From Flavobacteriales bacterium (lineage in GTDB: Bacteria > Bacteroidota > Bacteroidia > Flavobacteriales > BACL11): DNA of 34,534 nucleotides. The position numbers and the translations under genes are program-made. A model generated the notes under the pieces. It was not told the DNA's origin and did not search any database. It saw only the letters and a list, made by a program, of their open reading frames with translations. Location: positions 49,423 through 83,956 of the forward strand of contig PAHP01000020.1 in NCBI GenBank assembly GCA_002705205.1, read 5' to 3'. Numbering within the stretch: position 1 is the first letter of the stretch; the number at the start of each line of letters is the position of its first letter. This document shows positions 1 through 7,342 of the stretch, in pieces.

Positions 1-461
1 ATTGGTGAATTCTTAAGTTCTAAAGCAGCAGCTCTTTTATCACTTTTAGCTTTCTCAGCAGCTAGAGCTGCTTTCTCAGCAGCTAGAGCTGCTTTTTCTA
101 AGGATGATTTCTTATCAGCAACTTGCCCTTCTTTATTCTCCATCCATTCAGTAAATCTTTTTTCCGCCTCTTCTTCATTAAAAGCTCCTTTAGCTACACC
201 AGCCATTAAGTGTTTCTTCATCATTACCCCTTTGTAAGATAGAATAGCTCTTGCAGTCTCAGAAGGTTGAGCACCTTTTAATAACCACTCTACAGCACTA
301 TCAAAGTTAATATCGATTGTTGCTGGGTTAGTATTAGGGTTATAGATTCCTAATTTTTCAATAAATCTACCATTTCTAGGTGATCTCTGGTCTGCTACTA
401 CAATGTGATAAAATGCTTGTTTTTTTCGACCGTGTCTTGCTAATCTAATTCTTGTTGCCAT
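1..461 (-). CDS. rpsP: 30S ribosomal protein S16 (3' end outside window)
   Basis: Small ribosomal subunit protein needed for 30S assembly. Reading leftwards from the ATG at 461, the frame stays open to base 1 (153 residues) without a stop, so the gene is partial. The N-terminus has the S16 signature (MATRIRLARHGRKK, then AFYHIVVAD, RSPRNGRFIEKLG and YNPN). The core S16 domain normally spans about 80-90 residues. The rest is a charged Ala/Lys/Glu-rich tail, of the kind long-tailed Bacteroidota S16 proteins carry. Inside the tail a 21-base unit is exactly duplicated (50-91), giving LAAEKAA-type repeats. A TACTTTTG promoter box lies at 518-525 on this strand, with a leader of about 50 nt containing two small hairpins. 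Confidence 0.95.
   Translation of the reverse strand, partial: MATRIRLARHGRKKQAFYHIVVADQRSPRNGRFIEKLGIYNPNTNPATIDINFDSAVEWLLKGAQPSETARAILSYKGVMMKKHLMAGVAKGAFNEEEAEKRFTEWMENKEGQVADKKSSLEKAALAAEKAALAAEKAKSDKRAAALELKNSP
50..91. repeat. 21-bp perfect tandem duplication inside rpsP
   Basis: Bases 50-70 and 71-91 are identical 21-base units. A third, diverged copy follows in the same register. The period is a multiple of three, so the S16 tail gains seven residues per copy in frame. Confidence 0.85.
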
Positions 462-480
462 TTTCTATTTAATTTGGTTA

Positions 481-513
481 AACCATCTCTGTGGTTATTC
501 CTCATTATTGAGG
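481..513 (-). promoter_or_regulatory. Two stem-loops in the rpsP 5' leader
   Basis: Between the -7 box (518-525) and the rpsP ATG (461), two perfect 5-bp stems are visible. One is AACCA (481-485) with TGGTT (492-496). The other is CCTCA (500-504) with TGAGG (509-513). They would fold in the rpsP mRNA leader. Ribosomal protein leaders often bind their own product, but no known S16 leader family is recognised here; a regulatory role is inference. Confidence 0.35.
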
Positions 514-517
514 GCTG

Positions 518-525
518 CAAAAGTA
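518..525 (-). promoter_or_regulatory. -7 promoter box for rpsP (TACTTTTG)
   Basis: Matches the Bacteroidota -7 consensus TAnnTTTG on the minus strand, about 57 nt before the rpsP start. No clear -33 element is seen. Confidence 0.55.
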
Positions 526-619
526 AAAATCTTTTATTAAATAAATAGAAAATATTCTAAGAATATATTTTCTTCGGTTTTCATTTTTTAAAAATATGAT
601 ATAAATCATAAAATTTGAT

Positions 620-627
620 TAATTTTG
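620..627 (+). promoter_or_regulatory. -7 promoter box for the E1 operon (TAATTTTG)
   Basis: Exact TAnnTTTG match 29 nt before the ATG at 657. It lies within the upstream extension of the open frame, which argues against starting the E1 protein at the earlier ATG (615). The -33 region is only AT-rich. Confidence 0.6.
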
Positions 628-656
628 CAGACCTAAATTTAATTATATTTATAATA

Positions 657-3080
657 ATGACCGCTAAATCATCAACAACAAAAAATAAGATATCAAAAAA
701 TCAATTTAAATCTACTATTCTATCTGATTACAGGCTAGCTTTTGAAGTTAGAGAATCTGGTAATCAAGGAAGGAGAGATGTTTTATCTGGAAAAGGTAGC
801 TTTGGTATTTTTGGTGATGGAAAAGAATTGGCTCAGATAGCTTTGTCTAAAGTTTTCCGTAATGGAGATTTTAGAGCTGGGTATTATAGAGATCAAGCAT
901 TAATGACTGCTATTGGACAATATTCTCCAAAACATATGTTCTCTGCATTGTATGGAGATCCTGAATTAGAAAGAGAGCCTTCTTCTGGATCACGTCAAAT
1001 GATGAATCATTTTGGTACACGTTTTCTAAATGATGATGGAAGTTGGAAGAATTTGATGCAACAAAAGAACTCTACTTCTGATATGGCATGTTTAGCTTCT
1101 CAATTCCCAAGATTAGTTGGTTTAGCTCAAGCTTCTCAAGTATATAGAGACAATCCTGAATTAGCAAAAAGAAATCCTGGATTTACAAATAATGGAAATG
1201 AGATAGCCTTTGCAACAATTGGTAATTCTTCGTGTGCAGAAGGTCATTTCTGGGAAGCTGTAAATGCAATAGGAGTCCTTCAGGTTCCTGCAATTATATC
1301 AATATGGGACGATGGATATGGTATCTCTGTTGCTAATGATGTTCAAATGACAAAATCTGATGTGTCAGAGGTGTTGTCTGGTTTTCAGAATAATGACAAA
1401 GGTAAGGGCTATGAGATTATAAAAGTAAAAGGCTGGGATTATCCATCATTAGTTGATGCGTATGAAAAGGCAGAGAAATTAGCTAGAGAAGAGCATATTC
1501 CTTCAATTATTCATGTTGTTGAAATGACTCAGCCTACTGGTCATTCTACTTCTGGTTCTCATGAAAGGTACAAAAGTAAGGAAAGGTTAAAATGGGAAAA
1601 CGATTTTGATTGTATTACAAAGTTTAAGCAGTGGATTATTGAAAGTGGAATAGCTACTTTAGAAGAATTAGAGACGATTGATAAAGAGTCTTTAAATTCT
1701 GTTAAGCAACAAAAAAAGGAGGCTTGGAAAGAATATCAGGCCCCTATAAAAGAAGAATGGAAAGAACTTCTAGAAATCTTTAATTCTATTTATGCACAAC
1801 TTAATATTCCTGAGATTTCAGATTGGATTCAAGATTTAAATCAGTCAGCAATGTTTGGGATTTTTAGAAGAGATTTTCTTTCAAAAGCAAGAACTCTTTT
1901 AGCAATGATTATAAATGAAGATATCGCAGAAAAAGCAACTTTACGTAATTTTATTAATAGAATCAATGCAGAGAGTCATCATAGGTATAATACAAAGTTA
2001 TATAATGAAACTTCAACTTCTGCACATAATGTTTTAGAGGTAAAGCCAACGTATGATTCAGATGCTGAGGAAGTAGATGGAAGAATTATTATAAGAGATA
2101 ATTTTCACCATATGTTTGATGCAATACCAGAAGCAATGATTTTTGGTGAGGACGTTGGTAAGATTGGAGGAGTAAATCAAGGTTGTGAAGGATTGCAAGA
2201 GAAATTTGGAGAAAGTAGGGTCGCTGATACTGGAATTAGAGAAGCTACTATTATCGGACAGGGGATAGGTCTTTCATTAAGAGGGCTTAAGCCAATTGCT
2301 GAGATGCAATATTTAGATTATGTAATTTATGGTTTCCAACCAATGGTAGATGATATTTCATCATTATACTACAGAACACATGGAGGACAAATTACTCCTC
2401 TTATTATACGGACAAGAGGTCATAGGTTAGAAGGTATTTGGCACTCAGGATCTCCTATGGGTATGTTGTTAAATGGCACAAGAGGCATGTACTTATGTGT
2501 ACCAAGAGATATGACAAGAGCTGCTGGCTTTTATAATACTTTAATGCAGTCCAATGATCCAGGAATGGTAATAGAGTGTTTAAATGGGTATAGAGTAAAA
2601 GAAAAATTACCAAATAATATTGGAGAATTTAGAGTTCCTATTGGTAAAGTAGAAACTACTAAACAAGGAAATGACATTACTTTAGTAACATATGGTAGTA
2701 CTTGGCGGATTGTAACAGATGCAGCTGATAAGTTAGAAAAAGCTGGTATTTCTTGTGAAGTTATTGATATTCAAACTTTAGTTCCTTTTGATTTATCTCA
2801 TGATATTGTTGAAAGCTTAAAGAAAACTAACAGATTATTAGTTGTTGATGAGGATGTGCCAGGAGGTGCTTCTGCATATATCCTGCAGAAAATTGTTGAA
2901 GAACAAGATGCTTATAACTTTTTAGATTCAGAACCGCAAACCTTAGCTGCTAAAGAACATAGACCACCATATGGGAAAGATGGAGATTACTTCACAAAAC
3001 CTTCATCAGAAGATGTGTTTGAAAAGGTTTATGAAATGATGAGTGAGGTAGATCCATCTAGATTTCCTGCTTTATATTAA
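657..3080 (+). CDS. Fused alpha/beta thiamine-diphosphate 2-oxoacid dehydrogenase E1
   Basis: Single-chain E1 of a 2-oxoacid dehydrogenase complex, most likely branched-chain. It decarboxylates the 2-oxoacid on thiamine diphosphate and passes the acyl group to E2 lipoyl. Numbering from the chosen ATG (657; 807 aa), the alpha half (about 30-420) carries the cofactor region GNSSCAEGHFWEA (from 189), WDDGYGIS (217-224) and HSTSGSHERY (296-305). The beta half (about 470-800) has GEDVG (497-501) and the GIREATIIGQGIGLSLRG segment. The usual GDG of E1-alpha is GNS here, which as I recall is common in this fused family. The earlier ATG at 615 would put the promoter box inside the gene and add a hydrophobic, unconserved stretch. 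The E2/E3 genes are not in the window, so the exact substrate (branched-chain 2-oxoacids versus pyruvate) is inferred. Confidence 0.88.
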   Translation: MTAKSSTTKNKISKNQFKSTILSDYRLAFEVRESGNQGRRDVLSGKGSFGIFGDGKELAQIALSKVFRNGDFRAGYYRDQALMTAIGQYSPKHMFSALYGDPELEREPSSGSRQMMNHFGTRFLNDDGSWKNLMQQKNSTSDMACLASQFPRLVGLAQASQVYRDNPELAKRNPGFTNNGNEIAFATIGNSSCAEGHFWEAVNAIGVLQVPAIISIWDDGYGISVANDVQMTKSDVSEVLSGFQNNDKGKGYEIIKVKGWDYPSLVDAYEKAEKLAREEHIPSIIHVVEMTQPTGHSTSGSHERYKSKERLKWENDFDCITKFKQWIIESGIATLEELETIDKESLNSVKQQKKEAWKEYQAPIKEEWKELLEIFNSIYAQLNIPEISDWIQDLNQSAMFGIFRRDFLSKARTLLAMIINEDIAEKATLRNFINRINAESHHRYNTKLYNETSTSAHNVLEVKPTYDSDAEEVDGRIIIRDNFHHMFDAIPEAMIFGEDVGKIGGVNQGCEGLQEKFGESRVADTGIREATIIGQGIGLSLRGLKPIAEMQYLDYVIYGFQPMVDDISSLYYRTHGGQITPLIIRTRGHRLEGIWHSGSPMGMLLNGTRGMYLCVPRDMTRAAGFYNTLMQSNDPGMVIECLNGYRVKEKLPNNIGEFRVPIGKVETTKQGNDITLVTYGSTWRIVTDAADKLEKAGISCEVIDIQTLVPFDLSHDIVESLKKTNRLLVVDEDVPGGASAYILQKIVEEQDAYNFLDSEPQTLAAKEHRPPYGKDGDYFTKPSSEDVFEKVYEMMSEVDPSRFPALY

Positions 3081-3887
3081 ATGAAAAAAACTACTGAATC
3101 TGATTCTGATTATGATGGCTTAGAAGAGATGAGTGTCACAGATATTCTTAAGAATATAAATAAAGAGGACAAAACAGTAGCAGTATCAGTTGAGAAACAG
3201 ATTCCTGATATAGAGAGGTTAGTAGAAGCAATTATTCCTAAAATGAAGAATGGTGGTAGATTATTTTATGTTGGTGCTGGAACATCTGGTAGATTAGGCA
3301 TTGTTGATGCCTCTGAATGCCCCCCAACTTTTGGTGTAGATCATGGATTGGTAATAGGAATTATAGCTGGAGGAGATAAAGCCATAAGAGAAGCAGTAGA
3401 ATTTGCAGAGGATAATAGTGATTTGGGATGGGAGGACTTGGAATCTTACAAGATTAATACGAATGATGTTGTCATTGGAATTGCTGCATCAGGAACAACT
3501 CCATATGTTGTGGGAGCTCTTAAAGAATGTCAAAAAAGAGATATTGCAACTTCATGTATAGTTTGTAATGATGATTCTCCTGTTTCTAAAGTTTCTGATT
3601 TTCCGATTCAAATAGTTGTTGGTCCTGAGTTTGTAACAGGCAGCACTCGTATGAAATCAGGAACTGCTCAGAAGTTAGTGCTTAATATGATATCTACTTC
3701 TGTAATGATAGGTTTAGGTAAGGTAAAGGGTAATAAGATGGTTGATATGCAGCTCTCAAATAATAAACTAGTTGACAGGGGAGTTAAAATTATCATGAAA
3801 GAGCTTGGTATTGATTATGAAACTGCTAATAGGCTTTTAGAGAAATATGGTTCTGTACGAAATACATTAGATCAATATAATGAATAA
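3081..3887 (+). CDS. murQ: N-acetylmuramic acid 6-phosphate etherase
   Basis: Cytoplasmic peptidoglycan-recycling enzyme. It cleaves the D-lactyl ether of MurNAc-6-phosphate to give GlcNAc-6-phosphate and D-lactate. The 268-residue protein has a SIS fold: a sugar-phosphate site FYVGAGTSGRLG near residues 62-73, GIAASGTTPYV near 132-142, and the family signature VTGSTRMKSGTAQKLVLN near 185-202. It lacks some C-terminal residues of the roughly 300-aa E. coli protein, but the shorter form looks complete. Its ATG follows the E1 stop codon with no gap, so translation is probably coupled. That is an odd partner for a 2-oxoacid dehydrogenase. No MurNAc kinase or PTS gene is nearby, but a NamZ-type muramidase lies at 26521-27666. 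Confidence 0.95.
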   Translation: MKKTTESDSDYDGLEEMSVTDILKNINKEDKTVAVSVEKQIPDIERLVEAIIPKMKNGGRLFYVGAGTSGRLGIVDASECPPTFGVDHGLVIGIIAGGDKAIREAVEFAEDNSDLGWEDLESYKINTNDVVIGIAASGTTPYVVGALKECQKRDIATSCIVCNDDSPVSKVSDFPIQIVVGPEFVTGSTRMKSGTAQKLVLNMISTSVMIGLGKVKGNKMVDMQLSNNKLVDRGVKIIMKELGIDYETANRLLEKYGSVRNTLDQYNE

Positions 3888-4092
3888 AGAGAAACTTGTA
3901 AAAGGGGGTATGTGGTTGTCAGGATTTTCAATAAGTATTATTTTATCGGCAATTACTTTGTATACTGGTTTTCATAATATGAAGTATGAAAATTATACTA
4001 TGCTTATTATAGGCTTATTATTAATCCCTGTAATTTTCTTTTTTGCTTATAAAGGGCTTTCACTGATTCTAGAATCTATTTTTGGGGATTAA
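3880..4092 (+). CDS. DUF6095 family small membrane protein
   Basis: A 70-residue protein with two predicted transmembrane helices (about 9-30 and 40-63) joined by a short loop (FHNMKYENY). This layout, and the glycine/proline positions in the second helix, match the DUF6095 family of Flavobacteriia, whose function is unknown. The start overlaps the murQ stop by 8 nt (ATGAATAA), so it is the third gene of the E1-murQ operon. Its last 24 bases overlap the 3' end of convergent mnmD. Confidence 0.75.
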   Translation: MNKEKLVKGGMWLSGFSISIILSAITLYTGFHNMKYENYTMLIIGLLLIPVIFFFAYKGLSLILESIFGD

Positions 4093-4743
4093 TTTATTTG
4101 CTCTTGTCATTTGGCGTTTTCCTGGAGGTCCGTCTAACACTATAATCTCAAAACCTACAGATTTCATAGTTCGTTTTACAATCCCTTTTGCACAATAAGT
4201 TATTAAGAATCCATCTTCTTTTAGATAGTTATGCATTTTCATAAAAATAGTATTAGTCCAAAGTTCTGGCTGTTTTTCAGGAGAGAAGGCGTCAAAGTAT
4301 ATAATATCAAATTTCACTTCTGACACATATGTCTGCAGATCAGTATTTAGTTTTGTTAGATTAAAGAAGTTATTTATTTTTAATTCTTCTTCCCATTTAG
4401 ATGTGTGTAATTTAAGTAAATCATCTTGATCAATTCCAATTAGGTCGGTGAAGTTAAGTTTAGAGTAATGGCTTTTCTCTAATGGATAGCATTCTATAGT
4501 ATGATAATTTACTATTATTTTCTTTTGTACAGCTTTTTGTAATGTTAGAAGAGTATTTAAGCCTGTACCAAATCCAATCTCTAGAATATTAAGTTGTTTT
4601 TTATTAACTGCTGAAAAACCGTTACGTATGAAAACATGTTCTGCTTCTACAATTGCTCCGTGTTTCGAGTGGTAGCATTCATTTATTTTAGCATTAAAGA
4701 TTGAATGTGAACCGTCATTAGTAATTACTAGTTTATTTTTCAC
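4069..4743 (-). CDS. mnmD: tRNA 5-methylaminomethyl-2-thiouridine methyltransferase
   Basis: Completes the mnm5s2U34 wobble modification by SAM-dependent methylation of the nm5 group; it corresponds to the methyltransferase half of E. coli MnmC. The 224-residue protein shows the SAM-binding motif LEIGFGTGLNT (54-64), the family hallmark DAFSPEKQPELW (151-162) and the C-terminal GPPGKRQMTRA. The N-terminus KLVITNDGSHS with YHSKHGA is typical of the family, and it forces the GTG at 4741-4743 as start. That GTG follows the upstream stop codon directly. It is a stand-alone MnmD without the FAD oxidase domain of MnmC. It is the last gene of the operon that begins at 5648 and overlaps the DUF6095 gene tail-to-tail. 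Confidence 0.93.
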   Translation of the reverse strand: MKNKLVITNDGSHSIFNAKINECYHSKHGAIVEAEHVFIRNGFSAVNKKQLNILEIGFGTGLNTLLTLQKAVQKKIIVNYHTIECYPLEKSHYSKLNFTDLIGIDQDDLLKLHTSKWEEELKINNFFNLTKLNTDLQTYVSEVKFDIIYFDAFSPEKQPELWTNTIFMKMHNYLKEDGFLITYCAKGIVKRTMKSVGFEIIVLDGPPGKRQMTRANKLIPKNRF

Positions 4744-5175
4744 TTATTTAATACGTAATTTTTTAATCCTTTTTATTGGACCTGGGCAGATCTGTTGATG
4801 ACAAATGATGCAGGACTGAATCATTTTATTGTATTTCTCTTCTTTATCACCAGTAGTATTTATTAGTTCGTTTACAGTAGCAATATAATTATTAGCAAAT
4901 GATGTGAAGTGCCCATCATCTCTTACAGCTAGATCAGTTGGAACTGCTGTGTGTAATTTGTCAAATTCTATAAAGAATCCAGGTTTTTCATTTTTAGATA
5001 TTTGAAGTTTTACTTCCTCAGTATTCTCAACTAGATCTCTCATTAATTCTGCAAGTTCACTGCTTTTATTCGGGAAATTAATAGCAGTAGATTTTTCTTT
5101 ATCATTTAATCTAGAACAGGAATAAAAAGAGGATGCTATAATGCATCCTCCTAATATTTTTAATTCTAGACTCAT
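4744..5175 (-). CDS. Lipoprotein with one CxxCH haem-c-like motif
   Basis: A 143-residue protein of unknown function. The N-terminus is a short hydrophobic signal ending in a lipobox-like FYSC (Cys about 20), suggesting a lipid anchor. The C-terminal third contains SCIICHQQICPGP: the CIICH is a CxxCH haem-c attachment motif, followed by a conserved-looking ICPGPI segment and a basic tail. It resembles small Bacteroidota proteins annotated as cytochrome c-related, but the rest is not diagnostic. It overlaps the upstream DUF4920 gene by 1 nt (TAATG), so the two are probably made together and may share a periplasmic or outer-membrane role. Confidence 0.75.
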   Translation of the reverse strand: MSLELKILGGCIIASSFYSCSRLNDKEKSTAINFPNKSSELAELMRDLVENTEEVKLQISKNEKPGFFIEFDKLHTAVPTDLAVRDDGHFTSFANNYIATVNELINTTGDKEEKYNKMIQSCIICHQQICPGPIKRIKKLRIK

Positions 5176-5648
5176 TATTTTAAGATTACACCAGTTGCTT
5201 CCTCAATACTATAAGATATTTCAGGTTCAGTAATAGAATTAATTTCATCTTGGCTAGCTCCTGCATCTTCTAATTGGTGTTTTAGCCATGCAATGGAGAG
5301 TGTGTCAACTTTTGCAATACCTTCAATAATTGCAGTATTTCCTGCCGCATCCAATGGCATGAAAAATCCATAGTCGAGGAATCTAACTAACATTTGGTTT
5401 TCTTCATCTAAATCTACTTCCATCCAACATCCTTTCTTTTGGCATACATCAGAAATTGTACCAATAACTTTTACTTGAACAGAATCCTTTTTTTCTAGTA
5501 TCTCCATAAGTTGATTTCCAGTAATTGCACCTTCTTCTGTTATGTTATTATCTCCAAACTTTTGGATTTTTATAGCATTTTGATCTTTTTGATAATTTTC
5601 ACATGAGATTCCTAATAAGATAGCAAGTGTGAATAATATTTCTTTCAT
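5175..5648 (-). CDS. DUF4920 domain lipoprotein
   Basis: A 157-residue protein with a hydrophobic leader and lipobox LGISC (Cys 16), so probably a lipoprotein. The mature part matches DUF4920: a small beta-rich domain with the motif DVCQKKGCWMEVDL (two Cys spaced CxxxxC, then W-M), an RFLDYGFFMP segment and a C-terminal amphipathic region. Function unknown; the conserved Cys pair could bind metal or haem, which is inference. It is first in a three-gene minus-strand operon with a CxxCH lipoprotein and mnmD. A TATCTTTG promoter box lies 21 nt upstream. Confidence 0.82.
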   Translation of the reverse strand: MKEILFTLAILLGISCENYQKDQNAIKIQKFGDNNITEEGAITGNQLMEILEKKDSVQVKVIGTISDVCQKKGCWMEVDLDEENQMLVRFLDYGFFMPLDAAGNTAIIEGIAKVDTLSIAWLKHQLEDAGASQDEINSITEPEISYSIEEATGVILK

Positions 5649-5668
5649 TTTCTTAAATTTATATCTTG

Positions 5669-5676
5669 CAAAGATA
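5669..5676 (-). promoter_or_regulatory. -7 promoter box for the DUF4920-mnmD operon (TATCTTTG)
   Basis: Exact TAnnTTTG match on the minus strand, 20 nt before the ATG at 5648. Confidence 0.55.
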
Positions 5677-5767
5677 AACGGAATTTCTTTTAGATAGTAT
5701 TATTTAGTTTATAATATATGGATGTTTTTTATGCAAATAAGGTAATGTAATTTACTTTTATTTTTTA

Positions 5768-5775
5768 TATTTTTG
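5768..5775 (+). promoter_or_regulatory. -7 promoter box for ilvE (TATTTTTG)
   Basis: Exact TAnnTTTG match 32 nt before the ilvE ATG. The 5649-5807 gap otherwise holds only AT-rich divergent promoter DNA. Confidence 0.55.
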
Positions 5776-5807
5776 CAAAACGAAAATTATTCAAATCGTT
5801 CTAGGTT

Positions 5808-6872
5808 ATGAAGATTAAAAAAGCAAGTCAATCAAGATTAAATACAATAGATTTCTCTACTTTACCATTTGGCACTGTTTTTTCTGATCATATGCTTATA
5901 TGTAATTATAAAGATGGTAAGTGGGGGAACGTAGAGATTCTGCCATATGGCCCTATTGAGATGAATCCTGGAACGCAAGTATTGCACTATGGGCAGTCAG
6001 TCTTTGAGGGAATGAAAGCTTTTAAGAATACGAAGAATGAGATGTTAATCTTCAGAAAATATGAGAATTTTAAAAGGTTAAATAAATCTGCAGTACGATT
6101 ATCCATACCAGAAATACCTGAAGATATTTTTATTAAAGGTCTTGATGAATTATTAGCATTAGATAGTGATTGGTGTAAATTTGAGGATGGATATTCTTTA
6201 TATATTCGGCCATTCATTTTTGCTTCAGCAGAGTGTGTTAAAGCATCTTCTTCAGCAGAGTATAAGTTTATTATTATTACATGTCCTACAAAAAAATATT
6301 ATGGGGACTCTATAGACATAGTAATTGAAGAGAGTTTTACAAGAGCCGCAAAAGGAGGAGTTGGTTTTGCAAAAGCTGCTGGTAATTATGCTGCATCATT
6401 CTATCCAACTAAACAAGCTAATGCAAATGGTTTTCATCAGGTAATTTGGACAGATTCTATAGAGCATAAATATATTGAAGAAGCAGGAACAATGAATATC
6501 TGGTTCAGAATAGGAGATAAGCTAATTACCCCAGAGCTCAATGATAGTATACTAGAAGGCATCACAAGAGATAGTATTATAAGATTAGCAGAAGATAGTG
6601 GTATTAATGTTGAGCAAAGAAGAGTCTCAGTTTCTGAGATTCTAAATGCTTATCAATCTGGGGAATTGAAAGAGGTATTTGGAACAGGTACTGCGGTAAC
6701 TGTAATTCCTATTAGCTCTGTTACTTATAGAAAGGATAAAATGACTATAGAAGCTCTTGAGGACTCTTTATCAATACAGTTAAAACAGAAGTTACAAGCA
6801 ATCCAGAAAGGAGAGGTAAAAGATATATATGGTTGGACTCACAAAGCTGCATCAACAGCTTCTATTATCTAA
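5808..6872 (+). CDS. ilvE: Branched-chain amino acid aminotransferase
   Basis: PLP enzyme of fold type IV that interconverts Leu/Ile/Val with their 2-oxoacids and 2-oxoglutarate/glutamate. At 354 residues it is of the eukaryote/Bacteroidota-like longer class. Visible landmarks are HYGQSVFEGMKAF (60-72), RKYENFKRLNKSA (83-95), the Schiff-base lysine in GFAKAAGNYAAS (K189), the EEAGTMN cofactor segment (224-230) and GTGTAVTVIPI near the C-terminus. It is apparently monocistronic with its own promoter box, and its last 21 bases overlap the convergent acetyltransferase gene. Its products would be substrates of the E1 enzyme at 657-3080 if that is branched-chain specific. Confidence 0.95.
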   Translation: MKIKKASQSRLNTIDFSTLPFGTVFSDHMLICNYKDGKWGNVEILPYGPIEMNPGTQVLHYGQSVFEGMKAFKNTKNEMLIFRKYENFKRLNKSAVRLSIPEIPEDIFIKGLDELLALDSDWCKFEDGYSLYIRPFIFASAECVKASSSAEYKFIIITCPTKKYYGDSIDIVIEESFTRAAKGGVGFAKAAGNYAASFYPTKQANANGFHQVIWTDSIEHKYIEEAGTMNIWFRIGDKLITPELNDSILEGITRDSIIRLAEDSGINVEQRRVSVSEILNAYQSGELKEVFGTGTAVTVIPISSVTYRKDKMTIEALEDSLSIQLKQKLQAIQKGEVKDIYGWTHKAASTASII

Positions 6873-7286
6873 GACCATTCTATAGTGCATAATTCCAGCT
6901 TCCTCAAAGACATCTCCTTTTTTAATAAATCCTAGTTTCTCGTAAAATGGTAGAACCTGGATTTGAGCATGCATATAAATTATCTCTGTGACATCCTTTA
7001 GATCTTTAAGTATCGCTTTTAGTACAATATGTCCGTATCCTTTACCTCTATTGCTCTTTCGTACAGCAAATCGTTCTAATTTATATCCTTTCTCTGTTTT
7101 TCTATGTCTAGCAGTGGCTACTGGTTCTTTATTCTTATATATTAGAAAATGAGTCGATTCTTCTTCGAATTCCCATTCAATTTCTTCAGGACAGTGTTGT
7201 CCAATTACAAAAACATCATACCTGATATTGTGAGCTATTTTCATTAGTCCCTTGTTATTGTAATGGAATTTTTTTATCTCGATCAT
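6852..7286 (-). CDS. GNAT family N-acetyltransferase (ElaA/YjdJ-like)
   Basis: A 144-residue cytoplasmic protein with the GNAT fold. It has acceptor-side strands around ATARHRKTEKGYKLERFAV, the acetyl-CoA pyrophosphate loop RGKGYG (about 100-105), the FYEKLGF motif and the EEAGIMHYRM ending typical of ElaA-like acetyltransferases. The acceptor is unknown. The gene is convergent with ilvE (21-nt overlap) and divergent from the YceI gene. The 56-nt region between the two contains a perfect AT palindrome that could serve both directions. Confidence 0.85.
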   Translation of the reverse strand: MIEIKKFHYNNKGLMKIAHNIRYDVFVIGQHCPEEIEWEFEEESTHFLIYKNKEPVATARHRKTEKGYKLERFAVRKSNRGKGYGHIVLKAILKDLKDVTEIIYMHAQIQVLPFYEKLGFIKKGDVFEEAGIMHYRMVLDNRSC

Positions 7287-7303
7287 TTTTAATTTTATTC
7301 AGT

Positions 7304-7319
7304 AAAAATATATATTTTT
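7304..7319. promoter_or_regulatory. 16-bp AT palindrome between divergent GNAT and YceI genes
   Basis: AAAAATATATATTTTT is a perfect inverted repeat. Its right half forms the TATTTTTG box for the YceI gene (7313-7320). Its left half gives TATTTTTA (7303-7310, minus strand), one base from consensus, 17 nt before the GNAT start. It may be overlapping back-to-back promoters, or simply low-complexity AT sequence. Confidence 0.4.
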
Positions 7320-7320
7320 G
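7313..7320 (+). promoter_or_regulatory. -7 promoter box for the YceI gene (TATTTTTG)
   Basis: Exact TAnnTTTG match 22 nt before the ATG at 7343. Confidence 0.5.
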
Positions 7321-7342
7321 AGCAAACTAAAATTTTATAATT

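Noticed and set aside
615-656. Upstream ATG extension of the E1 protein
   Set aside because: The added 14 residues overlap the promoter box at 620-627 and do not resemble the family's N-terminus.
462-656. tRNA or other RNA gene in the largest intergenic gap
   Set aside because: No cloverleaf or T-loop-like sequence; the space is accounted for by two divergent promoters and the rpsP leader.
5719-5751. Ten-codon ORF upstream of ilvE as an attenuator leader peptide
   Set aside because: It lies before the -7 box at 5768-5775, so it would not be on the ilvE transcript, and it is not rich in Leu/Ile/Val codons.
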